Source: Pelagicoccus mobilis
GTDB taxonomy: Bacteria; Verrucomicrobiota; Verrucomicrobiia; Opitutales; Opitutaceae
NCBI RefSeq assembly: GCF_016595505.1
Contig: NZ_JAENIL010000033.1
Coordinates: 1 to 64,000, forward strand
Direction: 5' to 3'
Length of the DNA: 64,000 bases
Under the pieces are notes generated by a model, which worked only from the letters and a program-made list of their open reading frames with translations, made no database searches and was not told the DNA's origin. Made by a program: the position numbers and the translations under genes. Below are positions 43,656-52,600 of this stretch, piece after piece. The first letter of the stretch is position 1. Each line of letters starts with the position of its first letter.

Positions 43656-44992
43656 GTTTGAAGTTTTTTGGAACGGATGGGATTCGCGGTCTTTATGGCG
43701 GCGAAACCCTGAACGATGAAATTGCGTTTCGAGCGGGCAAGGCCGCGGTTCGGGCTGCTCGCGAGCTGCAAAATGTGGTGGCTCCGAAAGTTGTGGTCGG
43801 CCGTGACACTCGTGAGTCTGGAGAAAAGCTCCTGCAGGCCTTTGCCAAGGGGGTGTCGCTGGAAGGAGGGACCGTGGTCGATCTCGGCGTGGCTCCGACT
43901 CCTTGTGTCGCGTTTGCGGCGAGACAGAGTGATGCCGCTCTGGCGTGCTCTATTACCGCTTCTCACAACCCGGCTTGTGACAACGGAATAAAGTTCTTCG
44001 AGGGTACGGGGGTTAAGCCGTCGGAGGCCTTGGAGCAGGCTCTGGACGATTTTGTAGGAGAAGCAACGCTCGACGGTATGGCCGATGCGGGATCGGTTCG
44101 CCTGGAGGAGGGAACCGCGCTCCGGCAACAGTATTCGGATGCGGTGGCTTCGCATTTTCCAGCTGGAATGTTGGAGGGCAAGAGGGTTGCTCTCGATTGC
44201 GCGAATGGCGCTATGTTCGAGATTGCCCCGAAAGTATTCAAAGCCCTCGGCGCTCATATTACGGTGGTTGGCGATGCTCCTGATGGTTCGAACATTAATG
44301 CGAACGTTGGCAGTGAACACCCGGAGTCCATGGCGGCGATGTATACTGATGCTGAATACGACCTCGGGTTCGCCTTCGATGGAGATGGGGATCGTCTGGT
44401 CGTTTTTGACAAGTCCGGCGAGCCTATCGATGGAGAGGCTGTTCTCGCTATCTTGGCGATCGCTGCTAAGAATGCAGGCACCTTGCATGAAGATACCTTG
44501 GTGACGACGGTGCAGAGCAATTTAGGGCTCGATGCTGCGTTGCGTGAACGTGGAATCAAGGTCGAGCGCACTGATGTTGGTGATAAGCATATTGCTCGTT
44601 TGATGTTGAAGGAAGGCTACACGCTGGGTGGCGAAGAGTCAGGGCATTTGGTTTACGGCGATTTCGCGGTAACGGGAGACGGTCTTGTTTCCGCTCTGGC
44701 GGTATCGGAGATTGAGGTTCGTGGCGGTGTGGAAAATGTCTACTCCGCCTATCCAAAGTCGTCGAAGGCGTTGCGTGTTGCAGACAAGCCCCCGTTTGAG
44801 AGCTGTCCTGAGATCACGGCTTGTATCAACCGTTTGACCGAGGAGCTAGGCGAGGAAGGACGCTTGCTTGTTCGGTACTCGGGTACGGAACCAAAGATTC
44901 GATTGCTTGTGGAAGCTCGAACTGCGACGGTTGTGGCGGCTTCCATGGAAGTATTGCAGACTGCGGTTGAGAAGGATCTCGATCTGGTATAG
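43652..44992 (+). CDS. glmM: Phosphoglucosamine mutase
   Basis: Converts glucosamine 6-phosphate to glucosamine 1-phosphate on the way to UDP-GlcNAc for peptidoglycan and LPS. The 446 residues have the start GTDGIRGLYGG (7-17), the phosphorylated Ser104 in TASHNPACDNGIK, the metal loop DGDGDR (about 237-242), GEESGHLV and the C-terminal phosphate-binding RYSGTEPKIR. It is translationally coupled to trpD by a four-base overlap and is followed eight bases later by a TPR protein gene. Confidence 0.95.
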   Translation: MSLKFFGTDGIRGLYGGETLNDEIAFRAGKAAVRAARELQNVVAPKVVVGRDTRESGEKLLQAFAKGVSLEGGTVVDLGVAPTPCVAFAARQSDAALACSITASHNPACDNGIKFFEGTGVKPSEALEQALDDFVGEATLDGMADAGSVRLEEGTALRQQYSDAVASHFPAGMLEGKRVALDCANGAMFEIAPKVFKALGAHITVVGDAPDGSNINANVGSEHPESMAAMYTDAEYDLGFAFDGDGDRLVVFDKSGEPIDGEAVLAILAIAAKNAGTLHEDTLVTTVQSNLGLDAALRERGIKVERTDVGDKHIARLMLKEGYTLGGEESGHLVYGDFAVTGDGLVSALAVSEIEVRGGVENVYSAYPKSSKALRVADKPPFESCPEITACINRLTEELGEEGRLLVRYSGTEPKIRLLVEARTATVVAASMEVLQTAVEKDLDLV

Positions 44993-45000
44993 CTTTTGTC

Positions 45001-46407
45001 ATGGCCGAAGTTCCGCTCAAAGAGCTTGACCGCAGAGTGCGGAAGCAGTTCGAGAATGCTCGAATCGCGGTCGAGCGCGGAAACTTTGAATACACGATCG
45101 AGATTTGCTCGTCGATTCTCGCTGAAAATCCGGGATGCCTGGAGGTTCGTCATCTGCTGCGTCAAGCGCAGCAAAGTGTATTTGCGAAACAAGGACGTGG
45201 ATTTCTTCTGAAGTCGAAATTGGCCGTGGAGGTGCGGACTCTCGTTGTTTACGGGAAGCCGTATATCAAGAAGAACCCTGGATTGGCGATGCAATACGGA
45301 GAACGTGCCTTGTCTCGGAATCCGGTTGACGCGGGGGCTCTGTCTTTGGTCGCGGCAGGGGCCGAAGAGCTTGGTTTGTACGAGACTGCGGTTTTTTGCC
45401 TGCAGAATATCTGTGATAGCGAAACGAAGGATTTCGCGTTGATGAAACGCTATTGCGAGGCGTTGATCCAAATAGGAGAGACCAACCAAGCGGTATCGAT
45501 CGCCGAGCGACTGAAGCAGTTGAAACCTGAAAATTCGATTATTCAGGAGTTGGTCAAATCCGCTTCAGTTGCCCACTCGATCAACAAGGGCAAGTGGGCG
45601 GAGGAGGAGCAGGATTTTCGTTCGAAGCTGCGCGATGAGGACCTTGCTGGAGCTTTGGAGCGGGAGAACCGTCTGATACAGGATTCGGACGATCTGCACG
45701 GGAAGGCGAGGGAGTTGGTCGATGCGATCCATCGGGACCCTCAAGACCTGGATCTATACAAGGAATTGGTAAAAGTATACCTTTTCACTGATGAGTACAG
45801 AGAGGCTCTCGTTTGGTTGGACAAGGCTGCGCAACTGCCTCAGGCGACGGCTGATGTTGTTTTGAAGCAACTTCGTAGCGAGATCATGATTAAGGCGACC
45901 GAGTTGGATTTGCAGAAGCTGCTCAATGAGTCGAAAGGAGACGAAGATTCTGTGGAGCGTATCCAAAAGCTGGAGCATGATCTAGAGCTTTTGAAGTTGG
46001 AGGAGTCTCGTAAATTGGTTGAGCAGTTTCCCAACGATTACGGGCAGCGCTTAAGCTTCGGCGAATTGTTGCTTTCTGCGGGGCAAGTGGATGAGGCGAT
46101 CCGAGAATTTCAGGTGGCTCAGCGAAGCAATAGTTTGAAGCAGCGTGCGTTTGTTATGCTTGGTCGCAGCTTCTCGAAGAAGCGGCTGTTCGACTTGGCT
46201 CTGGAGCAGTTTGATCAGGCAATCGCCGAAACTCCTGGGATGGACGATTTCAAAAAGGACGTCATCTATTCCTCGGCGGAATGTTGCGAGGCGATCGGTG
46301 ACAAGGAAGATGCGATTCGACGCTACAAGCTCATTTACGCAAACGACATTTCCTTTCGGGATGTCGCGAATAAGATCGATCGTTTCTATTCCTCGGAAGA
46401 GGCCTGA
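45001..46407 (+). CDS. TPR-repeat protein of unknown role
   Basis: A 468-residue soluble protein built almost entirely of helical repeats of the tetratricopeptide type, for example AVERGNFEYTIEICSSILAEN (about 23-43), NPGLAMQYGERALSRNPVDAGAL (about 93-115) and VDEAIREFQVAQRSN near the C-terminus. A Glu/Lys-rich coiled-coil stretch interrupts them (about 290-340, VERIQKLEHDLELLKLEESRK). No signal peptide is seen. It probably scaffolds a protein complex. It follows glmM by eight bases and may be co-transcribed with trpD and glmM. Its last 22 bases overlap the convergent S41 protease gene. Confidence 0.82.
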   Translation: MAEVPLKELDRRVRKQFENARIAVERGNFEYTIEICSSILAENPGCLEVRHLLRQAQQSVFAKQGRGFLLKSKLAVEVRTLVVYGKPYIKKNPGLAMQYGERALSRNPVDAGALSLVAAGAEELGLYETAVFCLQNICDSETKDFALMKRYCEALIQIGETNQAVSIAERLKQLKPENSIIQELVKSASVAHSINKGKWAEEEQDFRSKLRDEDLAGALERENRLIQDSDDLHGKARELVDAIHRDPQDLDLYKELVKVYLFTDEYREALVWLDKAAQLPQATADVVLKQLRSEIMIKATELDLQKLLNESKGDEDSVERIQKLEHDLELLKLEESRKLVEQFPNDYGQRLSFGELLLSAGQVDEAIREFQVAQRSNSLKQRAFVMLGRSFSKKRLFDLALEQFDQAIAETPGMDDFKKDVIYSSAECCEAIGDKEDAIRRYKLIYANDISFRDVANKIDRFYSSEEA

Positions 46408-47561
46408 ACTGTTTCGATCTGATCTAGCGCGATTCGGATAATTTGATCGTCGTTGATTGTGTTTTCGAGGCTTAGTTCAATCTCAGGGGGAAACCCTTTA
46501 GCCTCCAGTCGGTTCCCGTTTGGGGTGAGCATCTCGGCTATCGGTAAGTAGATGCGAAAGCCGTAGGGGAGAGGATAGCTGCGGGCTAATTGGAGGGCTC
46601 CGCTTGTTTTTTCGCCGATGACTGTTCCTCGACCGCTCTCGGAGACGAACGCGGGTACGATGTCGGCAGCGCTGGCAGAGAGGGAGTCGGTGAGCACGAT
46701 GACTTGCCCTTGGTAGGGATTTGAAAAGGGGAGTGGGTGGAGTTTCTTTTGGCTGTACCTTTTGTTGGCTAGCAAGGCGAAGGTGTCGCGGGAGGATGAG
46801 AGTTTTGAGGCCAAGTGCCGCGAATAGAGCGAGAGCCCACCTCGATTGTTGCGTAGGTCGATTATGATGGCTTTGGCGTTTTTTGATTCGCGGAAAAACC
46901 GATTGATGCGAGCGAGTTTGTAGAATCGGTACTGAAAACTTTGTATTCGGATGAGCGCTACGTCGGGGGTAATCCACTTCATGCTGCTTGGTTCGGAGAG
47001 CGAGAATGATGCGTATACAATTTTTCCGGACATTCTGTTCTCGCCCCGTCTCCAAGCGATTGCTCTCTCTTGTCCTATGGTGCCGGCTAGCTGTTTCAAA
47101 TCGGTAAGCGGGTCGCCATCGATTGTCTCCAAGACGTCTCCTTTTTGGAGTCCGCATCTTTCTGCCGGGCTGTCCGAGAGGACGTAGCTGATGAGTCCGC
47201 CTCCTTGTTCGAGCGGGTGGATGGTTATCCCCATGCCGGACCGTTTGCCTGCTCGGCGAAGTTTTACGGTGGAGGGGGCGAATATTCCGAGGTGCGAGAG
47301 GTCGAATTCGTCCAATGCCTCGCCAAGGACTTTTGCTAACTCCTCTTTGCTGTTTGCTTGCCGGATTTCTTCTTCTCTTTGGGCAGCGTACTGTTCCCAA
47401 AGGGAGAAATCGGTTTCGAATGCGTAAGCCTTCTGTTCCAGACGTTTTCCGACCGCTTCGACGAGCTTCCTTTTTTGCGTTTCGCTTAGCTCTCCGCCGA
47501 AGCTAATGGAATAGTAACAGCTGAGGCAGAGCAAAATTTTGAGGAAGCGAGAACGCGTCAT
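46386..47561 (-). CDS. S41-family (C-terminal processing) protease
   Basis: A periplasmic or membrane-associated serine protease of 391 residues. It has a signal-like N-terminus (about 1-22), a helical segment, a PDZ domain (about 108-185, GLISYVLSDSPAERCGLQKGD) and the S41 core with IIIDLRNNRGGLSLYS. The catalytic dyad is Ser297 in DSLSASAADI and Lys318 in GEKTSGA. Such enzymes trim periplasmic proteins or regulate peptidoglycan hydrolases. It is coupled to orn by an ATGA overlap, an unusual partner. At its 3' end it overlaps the TPR gene by 22 bases on the opposite strand. Confidence 0.92.
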   Translation of the reverse strand: MTRSRFLKILLCLSCYYSISFGGELSETQKRKLVEAVGKRLEQKAYAFETDFSLWEQYAAQREEEIRQANSKEELAKVLGEALDEFDLSHLGIFAPSTVKLRRAGKRSGMGITIHPLEQGGGLISYVLSDSPAERCGLQKGDVLETIDGDPLTDLKQLAGTIGQERAIAWRRGENRMSGKIVYASFSLSEPSSMKWITPDVALIRIQSFQYRFYKLARINRFFRESKNAKAIIIDLRNNRGGLSLYSRHLASKLSSSRDTFALLANKRYSQKKLHPLPFSNPYQGQVIVLTDSLSASAADIVPAFVSESGRGTVIGEKTSGALQLARSYPLPYGFRIYLPIAEMLTPNGNRLEAKGFPPEIELSLENTINDDQIIRIALDQIETVQASSEE

Positions 47562-48133
47562 TCGCCAGCTTTTTTCTCCTTAGGGGTGTTATCGATTGGT
47601 GCCAGGTTGGAGGCGTCAATCGCAGTCATGTAGTATTTGAGTTCAGCAATCGATTCCCGGATGTCGTCCAAGGCTCTGTGGGTGTTTTCTTTTTTGAACT
47701 CGCGACCTAGCATTTCGCGGAAAACGATTTTGAAACTCGATACATCGAGCATGCGGTAGTGGATCCGGGAGGAGAATTGAGGAAGGTACTTATCGATGAA
47801 CTTGCGATCCTGGGCGATCGAATTTCCTGCGATTATGCAGGGATTCTTTTTCTTAAAGTACTGTAGGGCTATTTCTGCGAGTTTGTCGTCTAGCTCTTGT
47901 TCGGTAATTCCATCTTGGATACGGTCGAGCAGACCGCTTGCCGCGTGGTGGTGTTTGCACCAATCGTTCATGCCGTCGAGAACCTCTTGTGGCTGACGGA
48001 TTGGGCTCTCCCATTCGAATACGGGTTCGAGGTGTTTGTTGGTGATGATCACGGCGGCTTCGACGATGCGGTCGGTTTCCGGATCCAGGCCGGTCATTTC
48101 GAGATCAATCCAGCAGTAGCGGCGTTTTGACAT
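47558..48133 (-). CDS. orn: Oligoribonuclease
   Basis: A DEDDh 3'-5' exonuclease that finishes RNA decay by degrading two- to five-base oligonucleotides, including pGpG from cyclic-di-GMP breakdown. The 191 residues carry Asp10 and Glu12 in WIDLEMTG, the GNSIAQDRKFID motif with the third Asp, and the final His/Asp in NTHRALDDIRESI. Its stop overlaps the S41 protease start (ATGA), so the protease is translated with it. Confidence 0.96.
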   Translation of the reverse strand: MSKRRYCWIDLEMTGLDPETDRIVEAAVIITNKHLEPVFEWESPIRQPQEVLDGMNDWCKHHHAASGLLDRIQDGITEQELDDKLAEIALQYFKKKNPCIIAGNSIAQDRKFIDKYLPQFSSRIHYRMLDVSSFKIVFREMLGREFKKENTHRALDDIRESIAELKYYMTAIDASNLAPIDNTPKEKKAGE

Positions 48134-48178
48134 TGGAATGGAGCGATTTTTACAGCGAAGGGTGTTGGGAGGTTTTAA

Positions 48179-49081
<903 letters not shown>

Positions 49082-49127
49082 CTTTGAAAAGTTGGCGGCC
49101 ATCATCGTGGGTGGTCGCTTGAGGATA

Positions 49128-49154
49128 TAAAAAGGGCCATCGAGGACGATGGCC
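49128..49154 (-). terminator. Terminator of the anti-sigma-like gene
   Basis: A perfect eight-pair stem GGCCATCG (49135-49142)/CGATGGCC (49147-49154) with a four-base loop. On the minus strand it is followed by CTTTTTATAT. It lies 17 bases past the stop of the gene at 49171-49677. Confidence 0.8.
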
Positions 49155-49170
49155 GTTACCTTCTGGGAGG

Positions 49171-49677
49171 TTATCCTTGGGAATCGAATTCGCCGCTATC
49201 GGAGTCCACCCAAACGACGGTCCAGCCGCTTTCTTCGTCGGAATAGACGTAGGTACTGGAATCGGGGATGTCCGAGGCTACGAACTCGACGATGTTGGGC
49301 TCGAATTCGGCGGTGGCGGAAGGACGTAGCCCGAGCCAAGTGACGGTCCCGATGACCGCCACGGCAGCGGCGGCGGCGATTGGGCGGAAAAGGGTGGGGA
49401 ATCTGAGGAGGACGTTTCCTCCGGCTGATGGAGCTTTCGCCTCGGCAGCGATGCTTTCTTGGATGGTCGTGACTGCTTCGGCTTTCTGCGAAGGTGTGGG
49501 GCACGACTGTTCCAAGTCGCTTGTAGCGTCCAGATTTTCTAGCCAGTCGATCGCTTCAGGATTGCTTTGGAGATACTCATTCAAGCGTTCAGCGCCCTCA
49601 GGGGATAGCTCGCCGTCGTGCAGCAGGCTCATTAGCTGCTGGGCTTGGGCGTCGGAAATCTCTTGGAGCGGCTTCAT
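49171..49677 (-). CDS. Anti-sigma-factor-like membrane protein
   Basis: A 168-residue protein with the layout of small anti-sigma factors. A helical cytoplasmic N-domain (1-60, with LLHDGELSPEGAERLNEYLQSNPEA) is followed by a linker, one transmembrane helix (about 94-114, PIAAAAAVAVIGTVTWLGL) and a short acidic periplasmic tail rich in Asp/Ser. The N-domain lacks the His-x3-Cys-x2-Cys zinc motif of ZAS-type anti-sigma factors. No sigma factor gene is adjacent, the upstream gene being a His-rich secreted protein. The assignment is by architecture only. Confidence 0.62.
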   Translation of the reverse strand: MKPLQEISDAQAQQLMSLLHDGELSPEGAERLNEYLQSNPEAIDWLENLDATSDLEQSCPTPSQKAEAVTTIQESIAAEAKAPSAGGNVLLRFPTLFRPIAAAAAVAVIGTVTWLGLRPSATAEFEPNIVEFVASDIPDSSTYVYSDEESGWTVVWVDSDSGEFDSQG

Positions 49678-49795
49678 CTTGAAGGAGTTAGGTGTGAATC
49701 ATGCGCTGAATTGGCGGAAATTGGAAGCTTGGAATTTTCTCATTGCTTGAGGACGGCCCCGATAGGCGAGGTCGCCTGCAGCTGTGTGTGGTCAA

Positions 49796-50326
49796 CTAGT
49801 AGTTTCTGACGATTTGGGTGCTGCTGTGATGGCGATGATCTCGATGACCGCGATCGTGGTGGCTGCCTCTGCCGTGCTTGCCGTGGTGACGGTAGTGGTC
49901 GTGATGGCTCTTGTGGCTATCGTAGCGATAGTGGTGCCCTCGGCTGGAGCGAGTGTAGTGGCTGCAACGGCAGTCCTTTACCCATACTTTCTCTTTGTGG
50001 TAGTCGTAGTATCCGGAAACCCAGATTTTGACGGAGTGGCCGTGGCAGTCTCGGCTGTATTTATAGTGGCCTGGAACCCAGTGTTTGGTGCTGGTCCACT
50101 TCCAGTGTCCGTGGTTGCAATGGCTTCTGTGGTGGCCGTGATTTCCATGATGATAGGAAACGGTTGTTGAAACGTGGGTGTGGTCGTCGGCAAGGGCGGA
50201 TCCGATAATGATGCCTCCGATGAGACCGCCGATCAGGGCTTTCTCCTTGTCTCCAGCGACCGCTTGTTGGGGTGACATGAACGCGGCGATTGCCGCGAGG
50301 AGGGTAAGGGTTGCGATTGTTTTCAT
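49796..50326 (-). CDS. Histidine-rich secreted protein with glycine zipper
   Basis: Unrecognised as a family. From the ATG at 50326 the protein has 176 residues: Sec signal (1-25, ending QQAVAG), a glycine-zipper segment IGGLIGGIIIGSALA, then a tail in which I count 31 His and 4 Cys. Two aromatic repeats (HWVPGHYKYSRDCHG and IWVSGYYDYHKEKVW) resemble YxWxxGxW repeats of envelope proteins. The last 50 residues are mainly His, Arg, Ser and Gly. Metal binding (Ni, Zn, Cu) in the periplasm is an obvious guess. A start at 50449 would overlap the divergent kinase region and hide the signal peptide, so it was not chosen. Confidence 0.78.
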   Translation of the reverse strand: MKTIATLTLLAAIAAFMSPQQAVAGDKEKALIGGLIGGIIIGSALADDHTHVSTTVSYHHGNHGHHRSHCNHGHWKWTSTKHWVPGHYKYSRDCHGHSVKIWVSGYYDYHKEKVWVKDCRCSHYTRSSRGHHYRYDSHKSHHDHYRHHGKHGRGSHHDRGHRDHRHHSSTQIVRNY

Positions 50327-50487
50327 AAATGCGTGTCCGTTTGAGGTTAAATTCGTGTGTTCGCGGGTTAAGACGTGGCCGGGCAGCCTCCTATTCACTG
50401 CTTTTGGAAAAAATCCGCCGTTCTGAGTCTGAGGCGTGACTTTTGGCACATGACAGCGGGGAAGGATTTGCGCTAGCTTTCAGGCGA

Positions 50488-51777
50488 ATGAGCAATGTGC
50501 TTCAAGATGAGGTAGTTGGATCGGATTTAAGGCCGACCACGCAGGCGCGAAACGTAGAGCGAAACAGCTCTCTGGTGTTCGCCCTGTTCGGGGGGCTGTT
50601 GCTTGTTGTGGCTCTTATTCTTCCGTTTGCTTTGGCGGAGCGTGAGCTGAGCGGGAAGCTTTCGGTGTTGCAGGTTATTCTCTGGCTTGGGTTTGCCGGA
50701 GCTTGGGTCTATCAGGGATTTCTGTTGGGGAAGTCTGGAGTTGGGTTTGGTCCGGAGGATCCTTATAAAGAGAAAGACAGGGGACAGTTGGGGGAAATCG
50801 TTTTTTACCTGCTGGGTTTTGGTCCAGTTTGTTTCGCCTATATCTACGTGACCCATCTCAATACGGGCTATTTCGGGTTTAACTATGTGCTGCTCTTCAT
50901 CGTAGCCGGTTTTGCGACTCTGATTTTCAATTTGGGGACGGCGATTCTCTACCTTGTCTACCAATGCGCGGCTTGGGTGGTGCTGGCCTATTTCATGTGG
51001 GGTGGCTGGTGGGAAGTCGTCGATTCGGTGACCATGTTTTCGGGCTACTTGTTTTCGGCCATGATGTTTTATATCTTCCGGCGCGAGCGTAGGTCGCGAG
51101 CTAGGGCGTTCGCGCTTTCGTCGAAGTTGGATGAGGCGAACGAGCGGCTTCGTGCGACGTATCGTCAAGCTGAGGAATTGGCGGCGACGCAGGAGCGAAA
51201 CCGTATTGCCCGAGAGATCCACGATACGATCGGGCACTCGCTCACCGTCGTTAACATGCAAATCGAGACGGCACGGGCTTTGATGGAGAAGGATAGCTCG
51301 AAGGCTTCTGAGTTTTTGGAAAAAGCGCAGGAGGTTACGAAGAAAGGCTTGTCGGATATTCGCTCCTCAGTGGCTTCGCTTCGCTCTTCACCGCTAGATG
51401 GTCGTACCCTGGCGGATACGGTGGAAGAGCTTTTGGAGACGAACCAGAGTGGAGGCTTGGAGACTCGCTTCGAGTTGAGAGGCGATCCGGAGAAGCTCCC
51501 CACGGCCAAGGAAGCCGCTCTCTATCGTTCGGCCCAGGAAGCTTTGACCAATGTGCGCAAGCATGCGGAGGCGAAGAGCGTTGGGCTGGAGCTTAGTTAT
51601 GCCAACGAAGGGAAGGTGACGCTGTCTGTGGCAGATGATGGCAAGGGCTGCTCCGAGGTTGCTGGAGGGTTTGGGATTATGGGGATTCGGGAGCGTATCC
51701 AACTTTTGGATGGGACGGTTACGTTTTCGACCTCGCCAGGAGAAGGATTTCGTCTCAGTGTTTCGATTCCACGATGA
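50488..51777 (+). CDS. NarL-type sensor histidine kinase
   Basis: The sensor of a two-component pair. From the ATG at 50488 it has 429 residues (TTG at 50443 is an alternative). About six membrane helices fill the first 200 residues with hardly any extracellular loop, as in intramembrane-sensing DesK-like kinases. A coiled coil leads to the HisKA_3 dimerisation domain with phospho-acceptor His245 in IAREIHDTIGHSL. The HATPase_c domain ends with ADDGKGC and GFGIMGIRERIQLLDG. It overlaps its response regulator as ATGA. The permease two genes downstream suggests that it responds to membrane stress or a membrane-active compound. Confidence 0.92.
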   Translation: MSNVLQDEVVGSDLRPTTQARNVERNSSLVFALFGGLLLVVALILPFALAERELSGKLSVLQVILWLGFAGAWVYQGFLLGKSGVGFGPEDPYKEKDRGQLGEIVFYLLGFGPVCFAYIYVTHLNTGYFGFNYVLLFIVAGFATLIFNLGTAILYLVYQCAAWVVLAYFMWGGWWEVVDSVTMFSGYLFSAMMFYIFRRERRSRARAFALSSKLDEANERLRATYRQAEELAATQERNRIAREIHDTIGHSLTVVNMQIETARALMEKDSSKASEFLEKAQEVTKKGLSDIRSSVASLRSSPLDGRTLADTVEELLETNQSGGLETRFELRGDPEKLPTAKEAALYRSAQEALTNVRKHAEAKSVGLELSYANEGKVTLSVADDGKGCSEVAGGFGIMGIRERIQLLDGTVTFSTSPGEGFRLSVSIPR

Positions 51778-52442
51778 GCGATCGTATCCGAGTAATTCTA
51801 GCAGATGATCAATCCTTGTTTCTTGAGGGCCTTAAGACGCTTCTTTCCCTTGAGGAAACGCTGGAGATCGTGGCCGAATGCCATGATGGTCAGCAGGCTT
51901 TGGAGGCGTGTCGCGGTCAACGTCCGGACATCGTCTTGATGGACCTGAACATGCCGATTATGGATGGAGTGGCCGCGACGCGTGCCATCAAGGAGGAGCT
52001 GCCGGAAGTGAACGTGCTGACCTTGACGACTTTCGATGATGACGAGCGCGTTTTTGAAGCTCTGAAAGCGGGGGCATCTGGCTATCTTTTAAAAGATACT
52101 CCCTCGCAACAGCTCGTGGAAGCGATCAAGGCGGTGAGCTCGGGTCAGTCTTTTCTGCAGCCGTCGATCGCGTCGAAGGTGCTCGCCGAGTTTAATCGTA
52201 TCTCTACTCCTGCGGCATCGACTCCGCAGCGGCCTGTAGTTCGTCTGCAAGAACCGCTTTCCCAACGCGAAGAAGAGGTGCTTATTTGGCTTTCTCGAGG
52301 GTGTAGCAATAAGGAGATCGCAGCGAATCTCTCGCTTGCTGAGGGTACGGTGAAGAATCACGTGTCAAACGTTCTGGGAAAGCTCGGTGTACTCGACCGC
52401 ACGCAGGCGGCTTTGATGGCTCGGGATTTGGGGCTCATCTGA
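51774..52442 (+). CDS. NarL/FixJ-family response regulator
   Basis: A DNA-binding regulator of 222 residues. The receiver domain (5-120) has the acidic pair Asp11/Asp12, the phosphorylated Asp57 in LMDLNMP and the conserved Lys in GYLLKDTP. The LuxR-type HTH (about 158-220) reads LSQREEEVLIWLSRGCSNKEIAANLSLAEGTVKNHVSNVLGKL. It is translationally coupled to the kinase and is probably the activator of the MacB/FtsX permease gene 158 bases downstream. A palindrome in that gap could be its binding site. Confidence 0.95.
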   Translation: MSDRIRVILADDQSLFLEGLKTLLSLEETLEIVAECHDGQQALEACRGQRPDIVLMDLNMPIMDGVAATRAIKEELPEVNVLTLTTFDDDERVFEALKAGASGYLLKDTPSQQLVEAIKAVSSGQSFLQPSIASKVLAEFNRISTPAASTPQRPVVRLQEPLSQREEEVLIWLSRGCSNKEIAANLSLAEGTVKNHVSNVLGKLGVLDRTQAALMARDLGLI

Positions 52443-52514
52443 AAGCGCGGTGTTGCATGAGGCATCGCGTGATTCCTCGCAACCTTGAGTCTCCCCCTGG
52501 GTAAGGGAGTAGTG

Positions 52515-52530
52515 TGACAATCGTCATGAC
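52515..52530 (+). promoter_or_regulatory. Palindrome upstream of the permease, candidate response-regulator site
   Basis: TGACAATCGTCATGAC contains TGAC-N4-GTCA (52515-52526) and, overlapping it, the perfect palindrome GTCATGAC (52523-52530). It lies 70-85 bases before the permease start. Similar TGAC/GTCA half-sites are used by some DesR-type NarL-family regulators. Binding is inferred only from symmetry and position. Confidence 0.35.
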
Positions 52531-52600
52531 TGATTTCTTCGAATTCGCATGACCAATGGCACATCACATATTTCGCAACTCCTGTTATTCTGTTCCCATC

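Noticed and set aside
49784-50170. A plus-strand frame that reads like a very hydrophobic membrane protein
   Set aside because: It is the antisense of the His-rich gene. CAC and CAT codons read in reverse give GTG and ATG (Val/Met), which produces a false membrane pattern.
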